This document shows, one piece after another, positions 40,183 to 49,756 of a stretch of 64,000 bases of DNA (positions are counted from its first letter, which is position 1; every line of letters begins with the position of its first letter). A model generated the notes under the pieces. It saw only the letters and a program-made list of their open reading frames with translations. It did no database searches and had not been told where the DNA came from. The position numbers and the translations under genes are program-made. This stretch comes from an uncultured Phascolarctobacterium sp. (lineage in GTDB: Bacteria; Bacillota; Negativicutes; Acidaminococcales; Acidaminococcaceae), in NCBI GenBank assembly GCA_900544795.1, contig UQWM01000005.1, positions 46,024 to 110,023 on the forward strand, written 5' to 3'.

Positions 40183-43100
40183 GTGGCACGCTTTTTTATA
40201 GACCGACCGGTCTTTGCTATAGTGCTGGCAATACTTATTACCTTACTTGGTACTATTGCCGGATTTAGCTTGCCTATCGCTCAATACCCCGACATTACCA
40301 AGCCGCATATAGCGGTTTCTACAAACTATGTCGGTGCGAGCGCGGAAACCGTAGAGGAATCTGTTGCGCAGGCGATCGAACAAAAAGTTAATGGTGTAGA
40401 AAATATGCTGTACATGAACTCTACCAGTACCAGCGTAGGTGAATACACCCTTGACGTATATTTCAACCTTGATAAAAATGCCGATATCGGCTCTGTTGAG
40501 GTACAAAACCGTGTTTCGCAGGCATCGTCCTCCATGCCGTCGGAAGTAACTTCTTATGGTGTTACCACGACGAAAAAATCTGCGGAAACCATTATGTATT
40601 TTGCTGTCCATTCACCTAAAGGTACATACGATACTATGTTCCTGACTTCTTATGCGATGACTAACTTCCTTGATGCGGCGAAACGTGTTAAGGGTGTTTC
40701 TAGTATCGACTGCTTTGGTCAGGAATATGCGATGCGCTTGTGGTTGCAGCCTGATAAAATGGCGCAATTGGGCGTAACTGCCGACGATGTTGCCAATGCT
40801 ATTAAAACGCAGAACATTCAGGCACCTGTTGGTACCATCGGTGCCCGTCCGACAGAGGCTGATCAGGAATTCCAGTATTCAGCTAATGCTCAGGGCCGTT
40901 TGACTACGCCTGAAGAATTTGGCAATGTTATTATCCGTTCCCAAAATGGTAATAATTTAAAATTGAAGGACATTGCTGTCATTAAAGCCGGTGCCCGCAG
41001 TGATAACGTCGCCGGTTTCTTAAACGGCGGTGACTCGGTCGTATTCCCGGTTTATCTGACAAGTGATGCTAACGCACTGGAAACTGTCGATAACATCAAA
41101 GCCGTTTTGGCTGATGCCGAAAGCCGTTTCCCTGAGGATATGGAGCTGACTATCGTTCAGGATAATACCCAGTTCGTACGCGAAGCATTGGAAAAAGTAG
41201 CGCATACCTTCTTCGAAGCGTTAGTGCTGGTTATTCTGGTTGTATTCCTCTTTTTGGGCAGCTGGCGCGCTACCTTGATCCCGCTCTTGGCGATCCCGGT
41301 TTCGCTGGTTGGTACCTTTGGCGCTTTCGTTTTGATGGGCTTTTCTATCAATACGCTGACCATGTTCGCAATGATCCTCGCTATCGGCCTTGTTGTCGAT
41401 GACGCGATCGTTGTTGTTGAAGCAGTCGAGCATCATATCCAGGATAATGGTATGACCCCTAAGGAAGCTACTTACCGCGCGATGAAGGAAGTTTCGGGAC
41501 CTGTTGTCGCGATCGCCTTCGTTTTGGCGGCCGTATTTATCCCGGTAGCATTTACCGGCGGTACTGTTGGCCAGCTTTATAAACAATTTGCTTTAACTAT
41601 TTCTGTATCCATGGGCTTATCGGCTGTCGTTGCTTTGTCGCTGACCCCGGCATTGTGTGCCCTGCTGTTAAAACCCCATGATGGTGGCAGTGAAGTTAAA
41701 GGCTTTATTGGCAAAATCATCCATAAATTCAATGTCTGGTTTGCCAATACTTTAAGTAAATATGTCGTGAACGTCGAAAAATGTATCCGGCATGCTAAAA
41801 TATCCATGGCAGTACTTTTGGTAATGGTTATTTTGCTGGGCGTTGTTGCTAAAATCACTCCTACCGGCTTTGTTCCTAACGAGGATCAGGGCATGACGGC
41901 GGCAGCGTTCAACCTGCCAGAGGGTGCTTCCAGTAACCGTGGTATCCAGGCGATGATGGAAGCCAGTGATAAGATCAAAGAATTGCCGGGCGTAAAAAAT
42001 ATTTTGCAGATCTCCGGCTTCGATATTTTGTCGGGCGCACCTAAAGCCAGTGCAGGTATGCTGGTTACAGTTATGGAAGATTATGACAAACGTGATAACA
42101 CTATTCAGGACATCATTCCTATGATCTATGGTATTGGTGCTCAAATGCCGCAAATGAACCTGATGGCGTTTGAACCTCCGGCTCTGCCTGGTGCATCCAG
42201 CACCGGTAGCTTGAGCATGTACCTGATGAATCTGGGCGGCGACGATATGGACCGGATGCAGGAAGTTGCAAACGAATTCCTGGCCAAAGCTAATGCCCGT
42301 CCCGAGATCGGTATGGCTTATACCACCTTTAACACTAATACTCCTGTTTACAGGTTCAATGTGGATCGCGAAAAGGCTGAATCGTTGAACGTCCCTGTAG
42401 CCAGCGTTTATACTGCTTTGCAGACCTTCCTTGGCGGCAGTGAGATCAATGACTTTAACAGCTTTGGCCGTACCTGGAAAGTAGTTATGCAGGCTGATGC
42501 CAGCTACCGTTCAAACGTTAACGATATGCGTTACTTCTATGTGCGTAGTAATAACGGCGATATGGTGCCTCTGAACACCCTTGTAACTGACGAAAGCCGC
42601 ACCAGTGCTGCTACCGTTACTCGTTTTAATGGTGTAAGGGCTATCAAGATCGCAGGCAGCCCAACTGAAGGTTACAGTACCGGTCAGGCTATGACTGCTT
42701 TGGAAGAAACAGCAGCAGAAGTACTGCCGACGACTTATACCTACGAATGGGTAGACCAAAGCCGTGATGAGCTGGAAGCAGGCAGTAGATCGACGCAGAT
42801 CTTCATTATTTCTCTGGTTTTCGTCTTCTTGTGTCTGGCTGCTTTGTACGAAAGCTGGACTATCCCGCTGGCAGTTATGTTGTCGGTTCCTGTAGCAGCT
42901 CTGGGCTGCTTCGGCGCTCAATACCTGCGTGGTTTGCAAAATGACGTTTACATGCAGATCGGTCTGATCATGCTGATCGGCTTGAATGCTAAAAACGCTA
43001 TTTTGATCGTAGAATATGCCAAGATGAATATGGAAAATGGTGAACCGCTGGTCAAAGCAGCTCTTGACGCTGCCAGACTGCGTTTGCGCCCGATCCTGAT

Positions 43101-43296
43101 GACCTCTTTCGCCTTCATTCTTGGTTGCGTGCCTTTGGCTATCGCAACAGGCCCTGGCGCCGGCGCCCGTGTTTCCATGGGTAACGCCGTTGTTGGTGGT
43201 ATGACCTTCGCAACACTGGTCGGTATCTTTATGATCCCGGTATTGTTTGTTGTTGTCGAACGGCTTTTTAACAGAAAAAAACACAGCGAAGAATAA
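40183..43296 (+). CDS. RND multidrug efflux pump, HAE1 family (AcrB/MexB-like)
   Basis: Inner-membrane proton-driven exporter of hydrophobic compounds. It starts MARFFIDRPVFAIVLAILI, the AcrB N-terminus. The first periplasmic domain, then membrane helices with the proton-relay pair in AIGLVVDDAIVVVEAVEH, are present. The second half contains the lysine of the relay in IGLIMLIGLNAKNAILIVEYAK. The two repeated halves and the 1037-residue length are standard. The start is GTG with GAGGAGG about 8 bases upstream. Ends at a terminator. Its presence supports an outer membrane in this organism. Confidence 0.96.
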   Translation: MARFFIDRPVFAIVLAILITLLGTIAGFSLPIAQYPDITKPHIAVSTNYVGASAETVEESVAQAIEQKVNGVENMLYMNSTSTSVGEYTLDVYFNLDKNADIGSVEVQNRVSQASSSMPSEVTSYGVTTTKKSAETIMYFAVHSPKGTYDTMFLTSYAMTNFLDAAKRVKGVSSIDCFGQEYAMRLWLQPDKMAQLGVTADDVANAIKTQNIQAPVGTIGARPTEADQEFQYSANAQGRLTTPEEFGNVIIRSQNGNNLKLKDIAVIKAGARSDNVAGFLNGGDSVVFPVYLTSDANALETVDNIKAVLADAESRFPEDMELTIVQDNTQFVREALEKVAHTFFEALVLVILVVFLFLGSWRATLIPLLAIPVSLVGTFGAFVLMGFSINTLTMFAMILAIGLVVDDAIVVVEAVEHHIQDNGMTPKEATYRAMKEVSGPVVAIAFVLAAVFIPVAFTGGTVGQLYKQFALTISVSMGLSAVVALSLTPALCALLLKPHDGGSEVKGFIGKIIHKFNVWFANTLSKYVVNVEKCIRHAKISMAVLLVMVILLGVVAKITPTGFVPNEDQGMTAAAFNLPEGASSNRGIQAMMEASDKIKELPGVKNILQISGFDILSGAPKASAGMLVTVMEDYDKRDNTIQDIIPMIYGIGAQMPQMNLMAFEPPALPGASSTGSLSMYLMNLGGDDMDRMQEVANEFLAKANARPEIGMAYTTFNTNTPVYRFNVDREKAESLNVPVASVYTALQTFLGGSEINDFNSFGRTWKVVMQADASYRSNVNDMRYFYVRSNNGDMVPLNTLVTDESRTSAATVTRFNGVRAIKIAGSPTEGYSTGQAMTALEETAAEVLPTTYTYEWVDQSRDELEAGSRSTQIFIISLVFVFLCLAALYESWTIPLAVMLSVPVAALGCFGAQYLRGLQNDVYMQIGLIMLIGLNAKNAILIVEYAKMNMENGEPLVKAALDAARLRLRPILMTSFAFILGCVPLAIATGPGAGARVSMGNAVVGGMTFATLVGIFMIPVLFVVVERLFNRKKHSEE

Positions 43297-43313
43297 ACTG
43301 AGGATTTTCCAGA

Positions 43314-43350
43314 TAATGCCCCGTTATGTTGACGGGGCATTATTTTTTTG
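43314..43350 (+). terminator. RND operon terminator
   Basis: Stem AATGCCCCGT / ACGGGGCATT with a 7-base loop and a long T-run. Confidence 0.92.
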
Positions 43351-43431
43351 CAGGAATTTTTGATTTTACGTGGTATTTAAAAAAGATAGTTCTAAAAATC
43401 TATTTTAATACGCAAACAGAGGGAAAATAAT

Positions 43432-45165
43432 ATGAATGGTTTAAAAAATAAAGGGAAATTTTTAAGGGATGTCTGGCATTTGACCAAAAGCTACTGGCAG
43501 TCCGAAGAGAAACGCAAGGCCTATGTGCTGCTGGCGACGATCGTCGCCCTGACTTTGGGTGTTGTTTATATGCTGGTGCAGCTCAACAAATGGAATAATG
43601 CTTTTTACAACGCACTGCAAAATTATCAGACCGAGATGATTTTTGACCAATTGATTCGTTTCAGCTGGCTGGCAGTGATCTACATTATTTTGGCGGTTTA
43701 TGCCTTTTATTTACAGCAGGTACTGGTCGTTAATTGGCGCCGTTGGCTAACCAACCGTTATATTGACGAATGGCTGAAAAATAAAACCTACTATCGCCTG
43801 CAAATGTTCGGTTCGGATACTGATAACCCCGACCAGCGTATCAGTGAAGACGTACGCTTATTTGTAGAGATGACCTTAAAATTCAGCATCGGCCTGTTAA
43901 AGGCGTTATGTACCTTTATTTCCTTCGTTTTTATTTTATACGAGTTGTCCGGCTCACTGGAATTTACTTTTGCTGGGACGGTTTGGCACATCAATGGCTA
44001 TCTGGTTTGGGTGGCGCTGGTCTATTCTGTGCTCGGTACCTGGATTACCCATGTGGTAGGGCGCAAATTAGTCAGTCTCAATTTTATCCAACAGCGTTAC
44101 GAAGCCGATTTTCGTTTCAGTATGATGAGAATGAGGGAAAATGCCGAGAGTGTGGCTTTTTACAGTGGTGAACAGCAGGAAGGTGGCGTCTTTAAAAAAC
44201 GTTTCCGATTGCTGCTTGATAATTTCTGGCAGATCGTCCAAAAGCAAAAACAGTTGGTTTGGCTCAATTCCGGCTATTCGCAGATCGCTATCATTTTTCC
44301 CTTTGTGGTAGTCATGCCGCGTTATTTGCGCAAAGAGATCACACTGGGTGGTTTGATGCAGGTCGCCAGCGCCTTTGGCAGAGTACAGGACTCTCTGTCG
44401 TATTTTGTAGATATGTATGCTTCGCTGGCCGAGTGGCGGGCAGTAGTAGAACGTCTTACGGGTTTTGGCCTGCATATGCGTGAAGTAAAACAGGAAAACC
44501 CGCAATTGTATCTTGACCGCGTGGTAAGCAGTGATGCGGCTATAGCAGCCAGCAAGCTGCAGGTAGAGCTGCCGGGAGATAAAGTGTTATTGGCTGATGT
44601 CAACTTCACTTTAGAGCATGGCCCACACAAAAACATTCTTATCAAAGGTGCCAGCGGCAGCGGCAAAAGCACCTTGCTGCGTGCTATTTCCGGTATCTGG
44701 CCTTATGTGCGTGGTACTTTAACTATCCCGAGTGCCGAAAAGCTGATGTTTATTCCGCAAAAACCATATCTGCCCCTGGGTACTTTACGCGAGGCACTGC
44801 TGTATCCCGGTACTTGTCAAAAAACTGACGAAGAGCTGGTTATGCTGCTTGAGCAATGCCGCATCGGCTATCTGGCAAAAGACCTGTATGTAGAAGCCGA
44901 CTGGTCGCATGTCCTTAGCGGTGGCGAGCAGCAGCGTCTGGCTTTTGTGCGGGCGCTTATTTATCAACCCGAGTGGCTGTTTTTAGATGAAGCAACGTCT
45001 GCTTTGGATGAAGCTACCGAGGCTGTGATGTATAAGCTGGTAGAACAGCTTATGCCGACGACTACCGTGGTCAGCATCGGGCACCGCAGCACGCTTAACA
45101 GCTTTCATCAGATCGAACTGTTTATTGATAAGGAGCGGCAAAGCGTTACGGAAAGGATGTTATAG
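43432..45165 (+). CDS. BacA/SbmA-YddA-type ABC transporter with fused ATPase
   Basis: A 577-residue half-transporter. The N-terminal 330 residues match the SbmA/BacA membrane domain, with the typical VQLNKWNNAFYNALQNYQ and NWRRWLTNRYIDEWLKNKTYY segments and about six membrane spans. The C-terminal ATPase has Walker A GASGSGKSTLLRAISG, signature LSGGEQQRLAFVRALI and Walker B LFLDEATSALDE. Relatives import peptides, cobalamin or fatty acids; the substrate here is unknown. It stands alone after the RND terminator. It uses its own ATPase, unlike proton-driven SbmA. Confidence 0.9.
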   Translation: MNGLKNKGKFLRDVWHLTKSYWQSEEKRKAYVLLATIVALTLGVVYMLVQLNKWNNAFYNALQNYQTEMIFDQLIRFSWLAVIYIILAVYAFYLQQVLVVNWRRWLTNRYIDEWLKNKTYYRLQMFGSDTDNPDQRISEDVRLFVEMTLKFSIGLLKALCTFISFVFILYELSGSLEFTFAGTVWHINGYLVWVALVYSVLGTWITHVVGRKLVSLNFIQQRYEADFRFSMMRMRENAESVAFYSGEQQEGGVFKKRFRLLLDNFWQIVQKQKQLVWLNSGYSQIAIIFPFVVVMPRYLRKEITLGGLMQVASAFGRVQDSLSYFVDMYASLAEWRAVVERLTGFGLHMREVKQENPQLYLDRVVSSDAAIAASKLQVELPGDKVLLADVNFTLEHGPHKNILIKGASGSGKSTLLRAISGIWPYVRGTLTIPSAEKLMFIPQKPYLPLGTLREALLYPGTCQKTDEELVMLLEQCRIGYLAKDLYVEADWSHVLSGGEQQRLAFVRALIYQPEWLFLDEATSALDEATEAVMYKLVEQLMPTTTVVSIGHRSTLNSFHQIELFIDKERQSVTERML

Positions 45166-45318
45166 GTTGATTTTGTAAGTTGAATTTGTGGTTATTTTTT
45201 AAAAGAAATTTTTATTTTGGAGTGTTTTCTTATATAATAAACATAGAAGCATTTTCCCCGAAAAGTTCAAAGGGTAATCTTTAAACCCTTAATCCAGATG
45301 ATATAAGGAGTGATAAAA

Positions 45319-46494
45319 ATGATGCCCTTGGAAATAGCCCCTAAAATTTATGATGTAGGCGTTGTAGATTGGGCCGTGCGTGATTTTCACGGTTACAAAA
45401 CGGAGCGTGGCGCCTCATATAACTCATATCTGATCATGGACGAAAAAATTTGTTTAATCGATACGGTAAAAGCCGTTTTTGCCGAAGAGCTGCTGGACAA
45501 AATCAGCCGCGTCGTCGACCCTGCAAAAATAGATTATGTGATCGTCAACCATGTTGAACCTGACCATGCCGGTGCTTTACCGGCTCTGGTGAAAGCAGCG
45601 CCTAACGCTAAGTTTTTTATAACTGCTCAGGGTAAGACGGAAGCGATACGCCATTATGGCGACCTGTATGATTTTGAGGTGGTCAAAGACGGCGACAAAT
45701 TATCCTTAGGTAAACGCGAGCTGACTTTTGTGGCGCTGCCTATGCTGCACTGGCCTGACAGTATGGCCACTTATTGTGCCGCTGATGGGATCTTGTTCTC
45801 GAACGATGCCTTCGGTCAGCATTATGCTGCGTCTAAGCGTTTTGACGACGAGGTGGACCAGGGGATTCTTTTTTACGAAGCTAAAAAATATTTTGCCAAT
45901 ATCCTTTGGCCCTATGCCAAGCTGATCGACAAAGCCCTGACAAAAGCGGCAGCTTTAGATTTAAAAATGATCGCTACAGCGCATGGCATTATCTGGCGCA
46001 GCCATATCAAAGAGATCATTGCCAAATATGCCGATTGGGGACGCGGCGTGAGCGGCAGCAGCGTTGTTGTAGCTTATGACACGATGTGGGGTGCGACCGA
46101 GCAAATGGCCCGGGCCGTGCTGGAAGGCGTTGTGAACGCCGGAGCCGAAGGCGTGCTGCTGCGCATGAATGAAACACCTAACAGCACCGTCGTCGCAGAT
46201 TTATTTGAGGCCGGCGGCCTGATCGCAGGATCATCTACTTTGAATAACGGTATGCTGCCGACCATGGGCAGCTTGCTGGTATACTTAAAGGGGCTGAAGC
46301 CCACCGGTAAAAAAGCCGCCACCTTTGGTACCTATGGCTGGGCCGGCGGCGCACAGCGTGATATGGAAGCGCTGCTGACAGAGGCTGGTTTTGAAATGGA
46401 GCAGGGCTTTACCTGTAAATGGAAAGCTCAGCCGGAAGATTTGGCAGCCGCCCGGCAGCTGGGCTACGAATTTGCTAAAAAACTACAAAAATAA
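45319..46494 (+). CDS. flavodiiron protein (FprA-type oxygen/NO reductase)
   Basis: A metallo-beta-lactamase-like diiron domain joined to a flavodoxin domain. The diiron ligands are visible: HVEPDH at 78-83, plus the aspartate in SNDAFGQH and the histidine in ATAHGIIW. The FMN-binding motif of the flavodoxin part is AYDTMWGATEQMA. Flavodiiron proteins reduce O2 to water or NO to N2O in anaerobes, taking electrons from rubredoxin or NADH:rubredoxin reductase. No rubredoxin fusion or neighbour is present. Length (392) is the plain two-domain form. ATG 45319 lies 8 bases after AAGGAG; an earlier GTG is in frame. Confidence 0.93.
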   Translation: MMPLEIAPKIYDVGVVDWAVRDFHGYKTERGASYNSYLIMDEKICLIDTVKAVFAEELLDKISRVVDPAKIDYVIVNHVEPDHAGALPALVKAAPNAKFFITAQGKTEAIRHYGDLYDFEVVKDGDKLSLGKRELTFVALPMLHWPDSMATYCAADGILFSNDAFGQHYAASKRFDDEVDQGILFYEAKKYFANILWPYAKLIDKALTKAAALDLKMIATAHGIIWRSHIKEIIAKYADWGRGVSGSSVVVAYDTMWGATEQMARAVLEGVVNAGAEGVLLRMNETPNSTVVADLFEAGGLIAGSSTLNNGMLPTMGSLLVYLKGLKPTGKKAATFGTYGWAGGAQRDMEALLTEAGFEMEQGFTCKWKAQPEDLAAARQLGYEFAKKLQK

Positions 46495-46496
46495 CA

Positions 46497-46530
46497 ATAA
46501 AACAGACGGTATTTGCCGTCTGTTTTATTG
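46497..46530 (+). terminator. terminator after the flavodiiron gene
   Basis: Stem AATAAAACAGACGG / CCGTCTGTTTTATT with a small loop. Confidence 0.88.
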
Positions 46531-46561
46531 TTATTTCAGCTGTCGTTCACCGATAATTCAC

Positions 46562-46590
46562 TTGTCAAAAGTCGAAAAGTCAAATATAAT
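46562..46590 (+). promoter_or_regulatory. ctsR operon promoter with GTC(A/G)AA repeats
   Basis: TTGTCA (46562-46567), a 17-base spacer and TATAAT (46585-46590). Three repeats, GTCAAAA, GTCGAAAA and GTCAAA, cover the -35 and spacer. They resemble CtsR half-sites (GGTCAAA) but are spaced 7-8 bases, not the 10 of the usual box. Confidence 0.7.
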
Positions 46591-46656
46591 AAAAACAAAT
46601 CTATTATAGATACGGCAGATTTTATCTGTCATACTGATATAAGGAAGGTAATCACG

Positions 46657-47070
46657 ATGAGGAATCTTGCAGACGCTATAGAAAATTTCATCATCAGGCA
46701 GCTGTTGGAGGATAGCGAGGACGCTGTTTTGGTGCAGCGTAACGAGCTTGCCGATAAGCTTTCCTGCGCTCCGTCGCAAATCAGCTATGTGTTGAGTACG
46801 CGGTTTACTCCCGAACGCGGTTTTATGGTTGAGTCGCGGCGCGGCAGCGGTGGCTTTGTAAGGATAGTGCGGGTGATGCCCCATCAGTTGCAGGCAGAAA
46901 GCAGCGAACCGACGGTGCTTGACCTGATAGAACATTGGGCGGGTAACCGCTTAATAAGTAGGCGCGAAAAAGCGTTGCTGCAATATATGATGGAAATTTT
47001 AGATGCAGATGAACAAAGAAAAAGAGCCGTTCTGGAAACGGCTATCAGTAAAATGACTGAACGCGAGTGA
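46657..47070 (+). CDS. ctsR: CtsR-type heat-shock repressor
   Basis: A 137-residue repressor of protease genes. The winged HTH is clear (LVQRNELADKLSCAPSQISYVLSTRFTPERGFMVESRRGSGGFVRI; the GG wing is intact). CtsR senses heat through its glycine-rich wing, and in Bacillus it is inactivated by the McsA/McsB system. It is a little shorter than the usual 150. AAGGAAGG precedes the start. It is followed after 10 bases by a clpC that carries an McsA-like finger, and likely represses its own operon through the repeats in the promoter. Confidence 0.93.
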   Translation: MRNLADAIENFIIRQLLEDSEDAVLVQRNELADKLSCAPSQISYVLSTRFTPERGFMVESRRGSGGFVRIVRVMPHQLQAESSEPTVLDLIEHWAGNRLISRREKALLQYMMEILDADEQRKRAVLETAISKMTERE

Positions 47071-47080
47071 GGTGAGAGTT

Positions 47081-49756
47081 ATGTTATGTCAAAAATGCGG
47101 ATTGAAAGAAGCTGTTGTTCACGTAGTGTGCGTGGTCAACGAAAAGCAGATAGATAAGTGGCTGTGCTCCGACTGTGTGGAGGAGTTGGCGCCGTCTAAT
47201 TTTTTATCGGGCACGGTTTTTAACGCCAAAGAGTTTTTGGACGGGCTGCTAAAGCCTAAAGCCAGAGAAGAACAGATCATGAGCCGTTTTACGGAACGTG
47301 CTAAGGGTATTTTGGAAGACGCGATGCGTTTTGCTCTCGATAGGGGGCATGACCATGTTGGCACAGAGCATATTTTATTGGCTCTGTTGAATATTGATAA
47401 TTGCTTTGCCAAAAAGATTTTAGAAAAGCTGGGTGTTGACAGCCAGGCGGTGATTAATGAGCTGGAAAGCTGGATGGAACCGTCGGGCAGCACGGAGCTG
47501 ATGATAAGCTATACGCCGCGTGCAAAACGTGCGTTGGAGCTGGCTGGCGAAGCTGCTGCTGCCTTTAAGCTGCATTATGTGGGGTCTGAGCATTTGCTGC
47601 TTGGCCTTTTGCGTGAGGGCGAGGGCGTGGCAGCCCAGGTACTGCGCCGCTTTAATGTAACTGCGGAACAGGTGATGAAGGTAGTGAAGGCGGTTTATGA
47701 TAATCAACCGCTGACTGACGGTAAATATGGTTCCGGTGAGGGCGAAGCAGAACCGAAGAACAATGTGCTGGAAATGCTGTCGGAGTTTGGGCGTAACCTT
47801 AACCAACTGGCTGACGAAGGTAAAATCGACCCTGTAGTAGGGCGCGAAAAAGAAGTTGAGCGTATTATTCAGATTTTGTGCCGCCGTACTAAAAACAACC
47901 CGGTACTGATCGGTGAAGCAGGTGTTGGTAAAACGGCTATTGCCGAAGGTTTGGCGCAGCGTATCGTCGACGGCAATGTACCCGAGATTTTGCGCGATAA
48001 AATTGTTTTCTCACTGGAGATCGGTTATCTGGTAGCAGGGACTAAATATCGCGGCGAATTTGAAGAGCGTTTAAAAGAACTGCTGGAAGCAGTGAAAGAA
48101 AATAAAAACATTATCCTCTTTATTGATGAGCTGCACACTATTATTGGTGCTGGTGCCGCAGAAGGGGCTATTGATGCTGCCAATATCATCAAACCGGCTT
48201 TGGCAAGAGGCGAGATGCAGGCTATAGGTGCTACTACTCTTAATGAATATCGTAAAAATATCGAAAAGGACGCGGCTTTGGAGAGGCGCTTCCAGCCTAT
48301 TGTCGTAGGTGCCCCCGATGTTAACGATTCGATCGAGATATTGAAGGGCTTACGTGATAAGTATGAGGCTTTTCACCGCATCCAGATCACTGATGACGCA
48401 CTTTTGGCGGCAGTGCGCCTGTCCGATCGTTATATAACTGACCGTAATCTGCCGGATAAGGCTATCGACCTGATGGACGAGGCCTGCTCGCGAGTTCGTC
48501 TGCAAAGCTACAAAATATCGTTGCCTCAGCGCGAACTGGAGCAGCAACTGGAGAAGGTGCGTATCGAAAAAGAATCGGCCATCACCCAGCAGATGTATGA
48601 ACGGGCTGCCGAGCTGCGCGACGCAGAACGCAAATTTCAGGAACAGCTTGACGATGAACGCCAGTCCCAACGCAGCGGTTCCAGTAGCAAGCTGACCGTT
48701 ACTGAAGAAGATGTGGCAGAGGTAGTAGCGTCATGGACGAATATCCCACTGAGAAAATTGACCGAAGGCGAGTCGCAGCGGCTGATCCATCTGGAAACTG
48801 CACTGCACGAACGCGTTGTCGGGCAAAATGCGGCGGTTGACGCCGTTGCCAAGGCTATTCGCAGGGCAAGGGCCGGCTTTAAAGATAAAAACCGTCCTGT
48901 AGGCTCCTTCCTCTTCTTAGGACCTACCGGGGTTGGCAAAACCGAGCTGGCTAAAGCTCTGGCAGAAAATCTTTTCGGTGATGAACGGGCCTTGATCCGT
49001 TTCGATATGTCTGAATATATGGAAAAGCATACGACCTCACGTTTGGTTGGCGCACCTCCCGGCTATGTGGGCTACGAAGAGGGCGGCCAGTTGACTGATG
49101 TGGTACGCCGCCGTCCCTATTCGGTAATTTTGTTGGATGAGATTGAAAAAGCGCATCCCGATGTTTTTAATCTGCTGTTGCAGATTATGGAAGATGGACG
49201 CCTGACTGATGGCCAGGGGCGGACGGTAGATTTTAAGAATGCCGTCATCATCATGACCAGTAATGCAGGGGCCAGGGCTTTGCTGGACAGCAAGCCTTTG
49301 GGTTTTGCCACCGGCGAACAGCAGGTAAGTGAAGGCCGTAAAAACGCCGTACTGGAAGAAGTAAAACGTATCTTCCGACCGGAATTTTTAAACCGTATCG
49401 ACGAGATACTGGTCTTTGACCCGCTGGGAGAAGCAGAACTGATCCAGATCGTTGAGCATATGCTGAAAGAGCTTTCGGGACGTTTACAGGAAAACGGCCT
49501 GGATATCAAGGTTACTGCTGAAGCGAAAGCGGAGCTGCTTAAAGCAGGTAAGGATACCCGTTATGGGGCGCGTCCGTTGCGCCGGGCTTTAAGAAAGCTG
49601 GTGGAAGATCCTGTTTCTGATTTGTATCTGGCGGCAGAAGTAAAACGCGGCGATACGATTTTGACGCGCACAGACGCTGCTGGTAAGATTTATTTTGATA
49701 AAGAAGAAGCCCACAAGGAAGAAGCCTTGGTTGGTGCTGGGGAGGAACGTTCCTAA
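47081..49756 (+). CDS. clpC: ClpC ATPase with an N-terminal McsA-like zinc finger
   Basis: An unfoldase feeding proteins to ClpP. The first 66 residues are not usual for ClpC: they carry CxxC at 3-6 and CxxC at 29-32 and read like the zinc finger of McsA (MLCQKCGLKEAVVHV, KWLCSDC), followed by a short FLSGTVFNAKEFLDGLL helix. From residue 67 it is a normal ClpC: repeated N-domains (MSRFTERAKGILEDAMRFA), AAA module 1 with GEAGVGKT, a middle coiled coil, and AAA module 2 with GPTGVGKTE. GAGGTG precedes the ATG at 47081. No stop separates the finger from ClpC. No mcsB kinase gene follows; radA overlaps the stop by one base. Confidence 0.93.
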   Translation: MLCQKCGLKEAVVHVVCVVNEKQIDKWLCSDCVEELAPSNFLSGTVFNAKEFLDGLLKPKAREEQIMSRFTERAKGILEDAMRFALDRGHDHVGTEHILLALLNIDNCFAKKILEKLGVDSQAVINELESWMEPSGSTELMISYTPRAKRALELAGEAAAAFKLHYVGSEHLLLGLLREGEGVAAQVLRRFNVTAEQVMKVVKAVYDNQPLTDGKYGSGEGEAEPKNNVLEMLSEFGRNLNQLADEGKIDPVVGREKEVERIIQILCRRTKNNPVLIGEAGVGKTAIAEGLAQRIVDGNVPEILRDKIVFSLEIGYLVAGTKYRGEFEERLKELLEAVKENKNIILFIDELHTIIGAGAAEGAIDAANIIKPALARGEMQAIGATTLNEYRKNIEKDAALERRFQPIVVGAPDVNDSIEILKGLRDKYEAFHRIQITDDALLAAVRLSDRYITDRNLPDKAIDLMDEACSRVRLQSYKISLPQRELEQQLEKVRIEKESAITQQMYERAAELRDAERKFQEQLDDERQSQRSGSSSKLTVTEEDVAEVVASWTNIPLRKLTEGESQRLIHLETALHERVVGQNAAVDAVAKAIRRARAGFKDKNRPVGSFLFLGPTGVGKTELAKALAENLFGDERALIRFDMSEYMEKHTTSRLVGAPPGYVGYEEGGQLTDVVRRRPYSVILLDEIEKAHPDVFNLLLQIMEDGRLTDGQGRTVDFKNAVIIMTSNAGARALLDSKPLGFATGEQQVSEGRKNAVLEEVKRIFRPEFLNRIDEILVFDPLGEAELIQIVEHMLKELSGRLQENGLDIKVTAEAKAELLKAGKDTRYGARPLRRALRKLVEDPVSDLYLAAEVKRGDTILTRTDAAGKIYFDKEEAHKEEALVGAGEERS

